NCBI RefSeq assembly: GCF_001280085.1
Contig: NZ_LGED01000235.1
Location: forward strand, 14,042 to 78,041
Direction: 5' to 3'
Length of the DNA: 64,000 nucleotides
Source: Saccharothrix sp. NRRL B-16348
GTDB lineage: Bacteria > Actinomycetota > Actinomycetes > Mycobacteriales > Pseudonocardiaceae
Part shown: positions 25,352 through 33,575 of the stretch, one piece after another
How the letters are laid out: each line of letters opens with the position of its first letter
Numbering within the stretch: the stretch's first letter is position 1
Position numbers and translations under genes: made by a program
The notes under the pieces: generated by a model
The model's input: the letters and a program-made list of their open reading frames with translations, nothing else
Told to the model about the DNA's origin: nothing
Database searches by the model: none

Positions 25352-26456
25352 CGCCGACGACGCCGGCCGCGACCAGCGCGCTCACCACGCCCCGGCGCAG
25401 CACCAGCAGCCACAGCACGGCGAGGCCGAGCAGCACGAACTGCCACGGCTCGTGCAGCGACCACGCCAGCGGCACCGTGGAGCCCGCGATCGCGCCGATC
25501 GCGGCGGCGCCGGCGCCGGTGAGGAACGCCTGGGCCCGGTCGTCGTCCCGCAGGCGTTGCAGCCGCGGCCCGCCCGCGATGACCATCACGAACGACGGCG
25601 CGAACGCCACGAACGCGGCCAGCAGCCCACCGCCCAGCCCCGCGGCGGCGTAGCCGACGACCGCGACCGTCTGCACGACCGGTCCCGGGGTGATCTGCCC
25701 GAGCGCCACCGCGTTGAGGAACTGCGCGTCGGTCATCCACCCGTACGTCTGCACGGCGTCCTGCCGCATCAACGGGATGATCACGAACCCGCCGCCGTAC
25801 GACAGCGCGCCGACCTTGGCCGCCACCCACGCCAACGCGCCGAGCCCTCCCCCGGCCGCGGGCAGGGCCAGCACCACGGGCCAGTGCGTGGCGCGGCCGG
25901 ACGGCGTCCGCACCGCGATCTCCACCAGCCCGGCCGCGACGAGCACCAGCACCAGCCACGGCCCGGTCACCGCCGCCGCCACCCCGCCGACCACCAGGTA
26001 CGACGCCCACCGCGCCCGCGCCGCCAACGCCGTCCCGACGCGCCGGTAGCTGCCCGGGATCAGCCCCCACGCCGCGTGCAGCGCCACCGCGGGCACCGCC
26101 GCGCCCGCGCCGGCCGCCGCACCGGTCACCCACGCGGGCGCGTTGTCGGCGAGGAACAGCACGGCCAGCGCCAGGATCAGCAGCAACCCCGGCACGATGA
26201 AGCAGACGCCGCCGACCACCGCGCCCGCCGCGCCGCGCAACCGCCACGCGCACAGGATCGCGAGCTGCGTCGAAGCCGGACCGGGCAGCAGGTTGGTGAC
26301 CGCGATGCCGTCCTCGAACTCGCGGTCGGACAGCCACTCCCGCCGGGTCACGCACAGGTCCCGCAGCAACGCGATGTGCGCGGGCGGCCCGCCGAACCCG
26401 ACGCACCCGATCCGCCCCCACTCCCGGGCGATGGTCGCCAACCCGACCCGGGTCAC
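25332..26456 (-). CDS. chrA: ChrA-family chromate transporter
   Basis: 374 aa from the GTG at 26456; the frame stays open upstream to 26621 without conserved sequence. It is a two-half CHR transporter. The N-terminal half carries GFGGPPAHIALL and NLLPGPASTQLAI; the C-terminal half carries KVGALSYGGGFVIIPLM and QITPGPVVQT, the paired FGG / PGP motifs of the long-chain CHR family. About ten hydrophobic segments. The family exports chromate by proton exchange. No chromate regulator is adjacent, so it appears to stand alone. It is convergent with the NRPS operon, and its true start could be another nearby GTG. Confidence 0.9.
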   Translation of the reverse strand: MTRVGLATIAREWGRIGCVGFGGPPAHIALLRDLCVTRREWLSDREFEDGIAVTNLLPGPASTQLAILCAWRLRGAAGAVVGGVCFIVPGLLLILALAVLFLADNAPAWVTGAAAGAGAAVPAVALHAAWGLIPGSYRRVGTALAARARWASYLVVGGVAAAVTGPWLVLVLVAAGLVEIAVRTPSGRATHWPVVLALPAAGGGLGALAWVAAKVGALSYGGGFVIIPLMRQDAVQTYGWMTDAQFLNAVALGQITPGPVVQTVAVVGYAAAGLGGGLLAAFVAFAPSFVMVIAGGPRLQRLRDDDRAQAFLTGAGAAAIGAIAGSTVPLAWSLHEPWQFVLLGLAVLWLLVLRRGVVSALVAAGVVGALVPLF

Positions 26457-26644
26457 GACGCGTCCACGCGATCGACCGACGTGCCACAACTCACCGCAGC
26501 CAGCTCCCGGACGTGGAGGTCGTCTCGCATTCGGGGCAATCTTCACCGAGCCTCCCACCACAAGCAAACCGCCCGACACGAGGGCTTGCCCGGTCCGGCA
26601 TCGCTGCCCGACACTGGCCACGGCACGGGTCGCGGGGAGGCGAC

Positions 26645-27139
26645 ATGGGGAAGTTCGCCGCCTGGGCGGTGTTGGCGTGGTTCAGCCTCGCGACGGCGAT
26701 CTGGACCGCTCCCGTCTCGATGACCCACGTCGGCGGCGCCGTCCCGGAGCAGGAGTCGTTCGAGCACGCGTGCACCTTCGACGAGCCCGGGATGAAGAAC
26801 TGCTCCGACACGTCGTCCTACCTGTGGCGGCTGTCCGGTGCACGCTCCCTCACCACGACGTGGGAGCCCGGCCGGGAGGACATCAAGACCATCACCGGCA
26901 CGCTCATCCACGAGCACACCGACTGCCCCGACAGCCGCATCGGGTGGACCATCGACGCCGGCGGCCGCACCGACGGGACGCTGACCTCCGGGAGTCCCAC
27001 CGCCAAGTTGGACATCGCCGTGCGTCAGCCGCTGCGCGAGATCACGCTGACCGTCCGCCGACTGGACACCGCGACCTGCGCCGGCGCGCTGCGGTGGAGC
27101 GATCCCCGGCTGAAACCCCCGTACAAGCTCCTCCCCTGA
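26645..27139 (+). CDS. Small exported or membrane-anchored protein, unknown function
   Basis: 164 aa; ATG at 26645 preceded by GGGGAGG at 26634-26640. The N-terminus (KFAAWAVLAWFSLATAIWTA) is a signal peptide or anchor. The mature part has four cysteines (HACTF, NCSD, DCPD, TCAG), suggesting two disulfides, and a Ser/Thr/Arg-rich beta-type composition ending in LKPPYKLLP. I recognise no family. It is divergent from chrA (188 bases between) and followed 53 bases later by a methyltransferase gene on the same strand. Confidence 0.75.
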   Translation: MGKFAAWAVLAWFSLATAIWTAPVSMTHVGGAVPEQESFEHACTFDEPGMKNCSDTSSYLWRLSGARSLTTTWEPGREDIKTITGTLIHEHTDCPDSRIGWTIDAGGRTDGTLTSGSPTAKLDIAVRQPLREITLTVRRLDTATCAGALRWSDPRLKPPYKLLP

Positions 27140-27192
27140 CCCCGCGCGGACGGGTCGCCGCACGTGCGAGGTGGCCCGCTAACGTCTCGGCG

Positions 27193-27834
27193 GTGAGCGC
27201 AGACGACTGGCTGGCCGACACCAGGACTTCCTACGACACGGTGGCCGACAGCTACCTCGACTTCACGCGGGAGGCGTTGGCGAAGACGCCGTTGCTGCGC
27301 GGCGTGCTGGCGATGTTCGCCGAGGCGGCCCGCGAGGTCGGCGGACCGGTCGCCGACGTCGGCTGCGGACCCGGCCTCATCACGTCCCACCTGCACGGGC
27401 TCGGGCTGGACGTGTTCGGCGTCGACCTCTCGCCCCGGATGGTCGAGATCGCCCGCCGGCACCACCCGGACCTGCGGTTCCAGGTCGGCTCCATGACCGA
27501 CCTCGACCTGGCCGACGGCTCGGTCGGCGGCGTGCTGGCGTTCTACTCGGTCATCCACGTCCCGGACGCGGAGGTCCCGACGGTGTTCGCGCACTTCCAC
27601 CGCGTGCTGCGGCCCGGCGGCGTCGTCATGGTCGGCTTCCACGTCGGCGACCGCGAGCGCCTCAAGACCGAGGGTTACGGCGGGCACCCGATGTCGGTGC
27701 GCGTCCACCGGCGTCCGGTCGAGCGGGTGACCGGCTGGCTGCGCGACGCCGGCTTCACCATCGAGGCGCAGGTCCTGGTCGGGCCGGACGAGGAAGTGCC
27801 GGGCGGGATGCTGATCGCCCGGACCAAATCCTGA
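27193..27834 (+). CDS. Class I SAM-dependent methyltransferase
   Basis: 213 aa from the GTG at 27193. Rossmann-type methyltransferase (Methyltransf_11/25 type): motif I VADVGCGPGLIT at about residues 52-63, motif II acidic residue in [14 protein letters not shown], a post-II VGSMTDLDL, and LRPGGVVMVGFHV as motif III. N-terminal TRTSYDTVADSYLDF is typical of small-molecule methyltransferases in actinomycetes. The substrate cannot be told. There is no strong ribosome binding site before the GTG; a later start would cut the conserved N-terminal helix, so this start is preferred. Confidence 0.88.
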   Translation: MSADDWLADTRTSYDTVADSYLDFTREALAKTPLLRGVLAMFAEAAREVGGPVADVGCGPGLITSHLHGLGLDVFGVDLSPRMVEIARRHHPDLRFQVGSMTDLDLADGSVGGVLAFYSVIHVPDAEVPTVFAHFHRVLRPGGVVMVGFHVGDRERLKTEGYGGHPMSVRVHRRPVERVTGWLRDAGFTIEAQVLVGPDEEVPGGMLIARTKS

Positions 27835-27877
27835 TCGACGGGGTCGCGAGGTGCCGGACCTGCTCGGCGGGTCCCGA

Positions 27878-28747
27878 TCACACCTCGGCGACGTTGCCGC
27901 GCAGCGCCGCCGCCGTGCGGACGAGTGACGCGACCGCCGGTGAGCGGCTGCCCGGCGGCCAGGCGATCACCGTCGTGACCTCCGGCGCGTCCACGACGGG
28001 CACCGCGACGTGATCGGGCCACTGCCAGGCACGGCTGGAGGCCGGGATGACGAGCAGCGTCCTGCCGAGCGCCACGAGCTGGGCCAGCTGCGACTGCGTG
28101 CGCACCTCCGGCCCGGGCCCGTCCGGGTACGACCCGTCCAGCCGGGGCCAGCGGGCGATCGGCAGGCCCGGCACGTCGCGGACCTCCGCCAGCGTCAGCC
28201 GGTCGCGTGACGCGAGCGGGTGCGCCGCCGGCAGGAGCGCCACCTGGCCCTCGACGTGGAGGTCTTCGGTGTCGAACCCGGCGAGGTCGTCGTACGGGCG
28301 GTGCATGAGCGCGACGTCGGCACGCCCGTCGCGCAGCAGCCCTGCCTGCTCGCCGACCTCGCACAGGAGCACTTCGACCGGCGCCGCGCCGGGTTCGCCC
28401 GCGAGCGCGTCGAGGAGCCGTTGCAGCAGCTCGTGGGACGCGCCGGCTTTCGTCACGAGCACCAGCGGCCGCTGCGGGTCACCGGCCCGCCGCGTCCGGC
28501 GAGCGGCGGCCGACACCGCGTCCAGTGCCGCCTTGGCCTCGCGCAGCATCACCCGGCCGGCATCGGTGAGCGCGGCGCCACGACGGTCCCGGTCGAAGAG
28601 CCTGACGCCGAGCCGCTGCTCCAGTTGGCGGATCGCGCGGGACAGGGGAGGTTGGGCGATCCCGAGCCGATCGGCGGCACGTCCGAAGTGCAACTCCTCG
28701 GCCACGGCGACGAAGTAGCGCAGTTCGCGGGTCTCGAGGTCGTGCAC
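27878..28747 (-). CDS. LysR-family transcriptional regulator
   Basis: 289 aa from the GTG at 28747. Winged HTH at the N-terminus (ELRYFVAVAEELHFGRAADRL, then IAQPPLSRAIRQLEQRLG, then FDRDRRGAALTDAGR), followed by a periplasmic-binding-like effector domain. Helix and wing match the LysR family closely. It is transcribed away from an SDR gene, with a perfect T-N11-A palindrome between them, the normal LysR arrangement for controlling both genes. The inducer is unknown but probably relates to the SDR's substrate. Confidence 0.94.
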   Translation of the reverse strand: MHDLETRELRYFVAVAEELHFGRAADRLGIAQPPLSRAIRQLEQRLGVRLFDRDRRGAALTDAGRVMLREAKAALDAVSAAARRTRRAGDPQRPLVLVTKAGASHELLQRLLDALAGEPGAAPVEVLLCEVGEQAGLLRDGRADVALMHRPYDDLAGFDTEDLHVEGQVALLPAAHPLASRDRLTLAEVRDVPGLPIARWPRLDGSYPDGPGPEVRTQSQLAQLVALGRTLLVIPASSRAWQWPDHVAVPVVDAPEVTTVIAWPPGSRSPAVASLVRTAAALRGNVAEV

Positions 28748-28757
28748 GGCACGAGCC

Positions 28758-28790
28758 TACGCCCTGATACCCCAGGAGTATCAGGGCGTA
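28758..28790. promoter_or_regulatory. LysR-type operator in the divergent LysR/SDR promoter
   Basis: Perfect 13-bp inverted repeat (TACGCCCTGATAC / GTATCAGGGCGTA) with a 7-base spacer. Its centre fits ATAC-N7-GTAT and the T-N11-A LysR box. It lies 11 bases from the LysR start codon and 40 bases from the SDR start, so it could serve autorepression and target activation. The assignment is inferred from position and symmetry. Confidence 0.85.
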
Positions 28791-28829
28791 CCGAATCGAT
28801 CTTGGACACGGGCGCGCACCCGGCCGAGC

Positions 28830-29555
28830 ATGGGTCGCGTGAACGACACGAAGATCGCGCTGGTCACCGGCGCGAACAAGGGAATCGGTTTCGCCATCGC
28901 CTGGGGACTCGGCGCGCTCGGCTGCACGGTCGCGGTGGGCGCGCGCGACGGGGGCAGGCGCGAAGCGGCCGTCGAACGGCTGCGCGCGGAAGGCGTCGAC
29001 GCGTTCGGGATCGCCCTCGACGTCACCTCCGACGACAGCGTCACCGAGGCGGCGGCCACCGTCGAACGGACCACCGGACGGCTCGACGTGCTCGTCAACA
29101 ACGCCGGCATCGGCGGCCGGGTGGACGGCGGCGCGCAAGACCCGACGACGCTCGACCTCGACGTCGTCCGCACCGTGCTCGACACGAACGTGTTCGGCGT
29201 CGTCCGGGTGACGAACGCGATGCTCCCGCTGCTCCGCCGCGCCGGGTCGCCGCGGATCGTCAACTTGTCGAGCAACATGGGCTCGCTGACCCTGCGGACC
29301 GGACCCGTCATGGCCGCGTACGCACCGTCGAAGTCGATGCTCAACAGCGTCACGGCGCAGTACGCGCGCCGGCTCGCCGACACGAACGTCATCGTGAACG
29401 CCTGCTGCCCCGGCTACGTCGCGACCGACTTCACCGGCTTCACCGCGCCGCGCACGCCGGAGCAGGGTGCCGCGATCGCGATCCGCCTCGCCACCCTGCC
29501 GGACGACGGCCCGCGCGGCGGCTTCTTCGACGACGACGGGCCCATCCCCTGGTGA
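28830..29555 (+). CDS. Short-chain dehydrogenase/reductase (SDR)
   Basis: 241 aa. Classical SDR: cofactor motif TGANKGIG at about residues 14-21, ALDVTSDDS (Asp for the adenine ring), NNAG near 90, catalytic Ser in NLSSNMGS and Tyr-Lys in YAPSK. GARDGGRR after the second strand suggests NADPH preference. It resembles the carbonyl-reductase-like branch that keeps the TGxNKGIG motif. It is controlled in all likelihood by the divergent LysR gene. The true start may be GTG at 28839 (VNDTKIALVTG). Substrate unknown. Confidence 0.93.
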   Translation: MGRVNDTKIALVTGANKGIGFAIAWGLGALGCTVAVGARDGGRREAAVERLRAEGVDAFGIALDVTSDDSVTEAAATVERTTGRLDVLVNNAGIGGRVDGGAQDPTTLDLDVVRTVLDTNVFGVVRVTNAMLPLLRRAGSPRIVNLSSNMGSLTLRTGPVMAAYAPSKSMLNSVTAQYARRLADTNVIVNACCPGYVATDFTGFTAPRTPEQGAAIAIRLATLPDDGPRGGFFDDDGPIPW

Positions 29556-29578
29556 ACCACGCGGGCGCACGGCTTGGC

Positions 29579-29617
29579 TGAGCCGCCCGGCGGCGCTCGG
29601 CCACCGCCGGCGGCTCA
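29579..29617. terminator. Hairpin between convergent SDR and metallophosphoesterase genes
   Basis: Arms TGAGCCGCCCGGCGG and CCGCCGGCGGCTCA pair with a single bulged base around a 10-base loop, between two genes that end toward each other. Likely a bidirectional terminator. Confidence 0.7.
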
Positions 29618-29627
29618 GGTCACCGGA

Positions 29628-30119
29628 TCAGGTCACCGGCACGATCCGCGCCGAGACCAGTTCGCCGTCCTCGATGTCGAGCAGCCCGATGGTCCCGCGC
29701 GGCTGGCGGCGGCGGTCCGTGGGCGAACCCGGGTTGAACACGCGCACCCCGTCGCCGGTGACGTCCATCGGGATGTGGGAGTGGCCGAACACCACCAGGT
29801 CCGCCTCCGGGAACCGGCGGCGCATCCGCGCGGTGCGGCCGGTGGCCTGGCCGCTGTCGTGGATCATCGCCACGCGCAGCCCGGCCAGGTCGAGTTCGAC
29901 GGTCTCGGGCGCGCCCCACTCGACCACGTCCGGCCCGTCGTTGTTGCCGCACACGGCGGTCACCGGCGCGTACTGCGCCAGTTCGTCCAGCACGGACGCC
30001 ACGCAGACGTCACCGGCGTGCAGGATCGCGTCCGCGTGGCGCAGGTGTGCGGCCACTTCCGGGGGACACGACTTCCACCGCCGGGGCGCGTGGGTGTCCG
30101 ACAGCACGACTACCCGCAT
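29628..30119 (-). CDS. YfcE/MJ0936-type metallophosphoesterase
   Basis: 163 aa. The calcineurin-like motifs occur in order: SDTH (residues 7-10), HAGDVC, GNND, the lone His in AMIHDSG, and GHSHIP. These bind a dinuclear metal centre. The length matches the small YfcE family of phosphodiesterases. The closing NPGSPTDRRRQPRGTIGLL is also typical. Probably a housekeeping enzyme; the physiological substrate is not evident. Same strand as the small gene at 30184-30426, 64 bases upstream of it. Confidence 0.93.
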   Translation of the reverse strand: MRVVVLSDTHAPRRWKSCPPEVAAHLRHADAILHAGDVCVASVLDELAQYAPVTAVCGNNDGPDVVEWGAPETVELDLAGLRVAMIHDSGQATGRTARMRRRFPEADLVVFGHSHIPMDVTGDGVRVFNPGSPTDRRRQPRGTIGLLDIEDGELVSARIVPVT

Positions 30120-30183
30120 GGCGCGGAACCTACCGTTCGCGGGCCCAGGTCAGGGCTTCAGGTCAGAGGCTTTGGTCACTGCT

Positions 30184-30426
30184 TCAGGTCACGGCCGGGC
30201 CCGCGTCGCCGCTCGTCGCCAACTCCTTGAGGAACTCGTGGCACTGCTTGGCGCGCGCGGAGTCCTCCTCCATCACGCGGCGGAAGAAGTCGGCGATGTC
30301 CCGCTTGCCCGCGTTCTCCGCGTCCCGGACGTACTGGCCGTAGTCGTGGCCCGCCTTGAGCGCGTGGTACTGCACGGAGATCAGGTCGTAGCTGACGTCG
30401 TCGAAGCCGGTCTCCCCGGTAGCCAT
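30184..30426 (-). CDS. Small helical protein, ferritin-like in appearance
   Basis: 80 aa; ATG at 30426 with GGAGGGG-like sequence just upstream. The sequence looks like two amphipathic helices (ISVQYHALKAG, then DIADFFRRVMEEDSARAKQC) with spaced His/Glu residues resembling a half-ferritin bundle. I believe such short proteins are conserved in actinomycetes, but I cannot name a characterised family. It is divergent from the GT4 gene at 30606. Confidence 0.75.
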   Translation of the reverse strand: MATGETGFDDVSYDLISVQYHALKAGHDYGQYVRDAENAGKRDIADFFRRVMEEDSARAKQCHEFLKELATSGDAGPAVT

Positions 30427-30605
30427 GGGACCCCTCCTCGGTTGATGGTCGGTCGTCCTGTGCCATACCCGGCAGCCGCGCCGCCAACCACCCGGACGTG
30501 CTCACGCCGAGTGGCAGGGGTCGGGGGTTGCTTGTAGCGTGCGAGCGGGGTTGAGACGACAGCCTTTGTCTGGCGCGAGCCGTTTCGCCGGCTGGAGGAA
30601 CACCC

Positions 30606-31778
30606 ATGAGAATCGCGGTCGTCTCGGCACATGCGAGCCCGTTGCCCGTGCTCGGCGAGGCCGAGGAGGGCGGTCAGGACGTCCACGTCGCCGACCTGTC
30701 GGCTGCCCTGGTCGCGGCCGGGCACGACGTCGTGGTGCACACGCGGCGTGACTCCCCCCGTTCACCTGACGTGGTGCGCACCCGGCTCGGTTACGACGTC
30801 GTGCACGTGACGGCGGGTCCGCCGAGCCAGGTTCACCCGGACGAGCTGCTGCCTCACCTGGACGAGTTCACCCGGTTCCTGCGCGCGCAGTGGCGGGCCG
30901 ACCCGCCGGACGTCGTGCACGCGCACTACTGGACGTCGGGCGTGGCGTCGGTGCTGGCCGCCAACGGCCTCGACGTGCCGGTGGTGCAGACGTTCCACTC
31001 GTTGGGCGTGGTGGCACGGCAGGCGGGGGACGAGGGCGTGCCGGAGGCGCGGCTGTCCACCGAGCGGCTGATCGGGCGTGAGGCGAGCCGGGTCGTGGCC
31101 CAGTGCACGGAGGAGAAGTCGCAGCTGGTGCACATGGGCGTGCCGCGGGCACGGCTGGCCGTCGTGCCACCGGGGGTGGACGTCGAGCGGTTCAAGCCGG
31201 AGGGGCCGCGGCTCAACCGGCCGCTGCCGCACCGGCTGGTGTCGCCCGCGGCCGGCGCGGAGGACGTGATCACGGCGTTGCGCTCGGTGTGGGACACGGA
31301 GCTGGTGGTCGTGGGCGGTCGGGCGGAGGACGTGCGCAGGTTGCGCGAGCACTCGCGGGTGTCGGGTGTCGGCGACCGGGTCCGGTTGGTCGGTCGGGTG
31401 CCGCAGGTGGCGATGCCGGCGTTGCTGCGGTCCGCCGATGTGGTGGTCTGCGCCGGGTCTGTCTGCGCGGGTGTCACGCCGTTGGAGGCCATGGCGTGCG
31501 GTGTGCCGGTGGTGGCGGCGAGCGTCGGCGGGTCGACGGACACGGTCGTGGACGGCGTCACGGGACTGCTGGTGCCGCCGGACGACCCGCGCACCCTGGC
31601 TCGCGCGCTGCGTCCCCTGCTGTCCGACGACGCCCGCCGTGAGGCCTACGGCATCGCCGCCGCCGATCGCGTCGAGGCCCGGTACAGCACGACCAGGATC
31701 GCCACCGAGACGGTTCGCGTGTACCACCAGGCGACCGGGCGTTCGGAGACGGTGGAGGCCTCGGTCAACGACGGGTGA
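30606..31778 (+). CDS. GT4-family glycosyltransferase
   Basis: 390 aa, start supported by GGAGG 9 bases upstream. GT-B fold: the N-terminal half has EEGGQDVHVADLSAALVAAG and DVVHAHYWTSG, then TFHSLG. The C-terminal half has VVPPGVDVERF, VGRVPQ, and the nucleotide-sugar motif VTPLEAMACGVPVVAASVGG followed by VVDGVTGLLVPPDDP. The layout matches MshA/sucrose-phosphate-synthase-like retaining transferases. The usual acceptor-binding detail of MshA cannot be verified by eye, so I do not call it MshA. No sugar or envelope genes are adjacent. Confidence 0.92.
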   Translation: MRIAVVSAHASPLPVLGEAEEGGQDVHVADLSAALVAAGHDVVVHTRRDSPRSPDVVRTRLGYDVVHVTAGPPSQVHPDELLPHLDEFTRFLRAQWRADPPDVVHAHYWTSGVASVLAANGLDVPVVQTFHSLGVVARQAGDEGVPEARLSTERLIGREASRVVAQCTEEKSQLVHMGVPRARLAVVPPGVDVERFKPEGPRLNRPLPHRLVSPAAGAEDVITALRSVWDTELVVVGGRAEDVRRLREHSRVSGVGDRVRLVGRVPQVAMPALLRSADVVVCAGSVCAGVTPLEAMACGVPVVAASVGGSTDTVVDGVTGLLVPPDDPRTLARALRPLLSDDARREAYGIAAADRVEARYSTTRIATETVRVYHQATGRSETVEASVNDG

Positions 31779-31860
31779 GCTGCGCGCTGCCCTGGTCCAC
31801 GGCGGGTCGGGGTCAGGGGGTCGGTGGTTGAGTTCCGTCCGATGGTCAACGCTCAAGTCC

Positions 31861-31998
31861 GGCTCGATTTGACATGGGGCCCTTACGGGCACTCCAGGCA
31901 GGCCAAAGCCGGGCAGGCCTGGCGGGAAGAGCGTCCGCCAGGCCTGCCCGGCTTCCTTCGACCAGCCTAAAGCACCCGAACCCATGTCAAATCGGGCC
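31861..31998. repeat. Nested inverted-repeat element (MITE-like or composite terminator)
   Basis: The gene-free stretch 31779-32099 (321 bases) holds this 138-base structure. Outer arms 31861-31878 and 31981-31998 pair over 18 bases with one T/G mismatch. Nested inside is a perfect 20-bp inverted repeat (31906-31925 and 31935-31954) with a 9-base loop. I found no target-site duplication or coding sequence. It lies between the 3' ends of convergent genes, so it could end transcription from both sides. A simple terminator does not need the separate outer arms, so a miniature transposable element is the alternative. Confidence 0.75.
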
Positions 31999-32099
31999 TA
32001 GGTGCGGGCGCTGCGGGTCCGATGTGCGGCCGGTGGGGTGAGGGCTGACCGGAGTTGGCGCGGGTCGGTGTCCCAGCCGGCGTCACGGGCCGGTCGGTG

Positions 32100-32507
32100 T
32101 CACGGCCGGTAGGTGCGGAGGCGGTCGGTTAGGTCGTCTGGGGAGCCGTAGGCGCGCAGGCGGATAGGCCTTGGGTCGCCGGGGTGGTCGCCGCGCCTCA
32201 GTGCCGCCACGTAGGCGGCGACCTCCGAGGCAGGCGGCAGGACGTCGCCGCCCCGGTAGGTGATCACTACCGGTGGGTCGGTCGGGAGGGTTCGGACGGC
32301 GGCGGCCCAGCCGTACTCCTCGTCCCACAGCAGGGCGAAGTCGCGGTCCGGGAACGACGGCAGGTTTCCGTCCACCGCCAGGTAGGCCGTCGCGGGTGGG
32401 CCGGGGTTGGCGTGCCAGCACTCGGCCGCCAAGCCCAGTTCGACCGCGACGGCCCGCACGTAGCGCTGGAGGCCACCGGTCGGTGTGTCCTCGGAGCCGT
32501 GGTCCAC
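32100..32507 (-). CDS. DUF6292-like protein
   Basis: 135 aa. Core features are an N-terminal helix (LQRYVRAVAVELGLAAECWH), a TAYLAVDGNLPSFPDRDFAL segment, WDEEYGWAAAV, and VITYRGGDVLPPASEVAAYV. I recall this pattern from DUF6292 proteins common in Pseudonocardiaceae, where they occur in many copies. The function is unknown. The name is from memory, without a profile search. It ends the stretch that contains the nested repeat and lies 10 bases downstream of the DUF4383 gene on the same strand, so the two may be cotranscribed. Confidence 0.75.
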   Translation of the reverse strand: MDHGSEDTPTGGLQRYVRAVAVELGLAAECWHANPGPPATAYLAVDGNLPSFPDRDFALLWDEEYGWAAAVRTLPTDPPVVITYRGGDVLPPASEVAAYVAALRRGDHPGDPRPIRLRAYGSPDDLTDRLRTYRP

Positions 32508-32517
32508 GGTCGCCGGT

Positions 32518-32967
32518 TCAGCCGGGTCCGGCGGGGCGGGGTGGGCGGCCCAGCGCGAAGCCGAGGGCGACCATGCCGACGCCCAGGAGCAGGTGCAGCC
32601 AGTTGTCGGCGGTGTTCACCGGTACGAAGTTGGCTGAGCTGTCGTGGTCGATGATGAGCCCGTACAACCACAGCAGCAGGTAGACGACACCGCCCGCGAC
32701 CAGGTACAGGAACGCGTTGCGCATCGTCTTCGCCATGAGCAGGCCGAGGACGCCGAACGCCAGGTGCACGGCGTTGTGCAGGATCGACACGGCGAAGACG
32801 CCGAAGAGCTTGGCCTGCGACTCGTGCCCCGCGAACTGGATCGAGTCGTAGTCGGTGGTGATGCCGGGGATGAACCCGGCGATCCCGACCACGAGGAACA
32901 CCGCGCCCACCACGGTGGCGGCCAGTTGGACCGGTGTGCGTGTCGTCGCTGTGCCGGGTCTGGACAT
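32518..32967 (-). CDS. DUF4383 membrane protein
   Basis: 149 aa with four hydrophobic segments (starting at LAATVVGAVFLVVGIAGF, FGVFAVSILHNAVHLAFGV, FLYLVAGGVVYLLLWLYG and the C-terminal LHLLLGVGMVALGFALG). The sequences HNAVHLAFG and NFVPVNTADNWLHLLLG are the DUF4383 signatures. Such proteins are common single-gene membrane proteins of actinomycetes with no assigned function, sometimes stress-induced. Confidence 0.88.
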   Translation of the reverse strand: MSRPGTATTRTPVQLAATVVGAVFLVVGIAGFIPGITTDYDSIQFAGHESQAKLFGVFAVSILHNAVHLAFGVLGLLMAKTMRNAFLYLVAGGVVYLLLWLYGLIIDHDSSANFVPVNTADNWLHLLLGVGMVALGFALGRPPRPAGPG

Positions 32968-33045
32968 GGTCGACTCCCGTCGCCTCGCGGAAACCCACTT
33001 CGGTTGCCGTCCGACTACCCGGCGTGGGTGCGGGCAAACGACTCC

Positions 33046-33543
33046 TCAGCGCGGCGGTTCGAAGCGGGCCAGCCACGCGGTGAGGATCTGTTCCAGCCGG
33101 GCGGCGTCGGCGGCGTCGAGCGCGTCGAGCAGTTGCCGCTCGTTGGCCATGTGCTCGGTGAACGCCTGGTCGATCACGCGCTTGCCCGCCTCGGTCAGCG
33201 CGACCACGCGCCGCCTGCCGTCGTCCCGCCCCGGCCTGCGCGTCACCAGGCCGTCCCGCTCCAGCCGGTCGATGCGCTTGGTGATCGCGCCCGTGGTCAC
33301 CATGGTGTGCTGCGCCAACTCCCCCGGCGCGCGCTCGTACGGCGCGCCCGCCCGGCGCAACGCGGCGAGCACGTCGAACTCCCCCTCGCCCAGCCCGTGC
33401 CGCCGGTACACGACGGCCAACTGCTCGGTCAGCACGGCCGCGAGCCGGTGCAGCCTGCCGATGACGCCCTGGGGCGAGACGTCGAGGTCCGGCCGTTCCC
33501 GAGCCCATTCGGCCTGGATGCGGGCCACGCGGTCGAGTTCCAT
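33046..33543 (-). CDS. MarR-family transcriptional regulator
   Basis: 165 aa. Winged HTH of the MarR type: GEFDVLAALRRAG (about residues 53-66), ELAQHTMVTTGAITKRIDRLE (recognition helix), then DGLVTRRPGRDDGRRRVVALTEAG forming the wing. Flanking N- and C-terminal helices give the dimer. It is divergent from an EamA transporter gene only 32 bases away, with a perfect palindrome in the gap. A repressor of the transporter and of itself is the expected role. Confidence 0.94.
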   Translation of the reverse strand: MELDRVARIQAEWARERPDLDVSPQGVIGRLHRLAAVLTEQLAVVYRRHGLGEGEFDVLAALRRAGAPYERAPGELAQHTMVTTGAITKRIDRLERDGLVTRRPGRDDGRRRVVALTEAGKRVIDQAFTEHMANERQLLDALDAADAARLEQILTAWLARFEPPR

Positions 33544-33555
33544 GGCACCACAGCA

Positions 33556-33573
33556 TAGCTTCCACGGAAGCTA
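33556..33573. promoter_or_regulatory. MarR operator, site 1
   Basis: Palindrome TAGCTTCC-AC-GGAAGCTA, perfect over 8-bp arms, filling most of the 32-base gap between marR and the transporter gene. A dimeric MarR bound here would cover both promoters. Confidence 0.85.
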
Positions 33574-33575
33574 CA

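Noticed and set aside
27835..27877. Terminator between the methyltransferase and LysR genes
   Set aside because: The possible arms (TGATCGACGGG / CCCGATCA) pair poorly across a long loop.
31861..31998. Possible CRISPR repeat or tRNA-like fold
   Set aside because: Only one copy, with no spacers and no cloverleaf. No tRNA, rRNA or CRISPR array was seen anywhere in the window.
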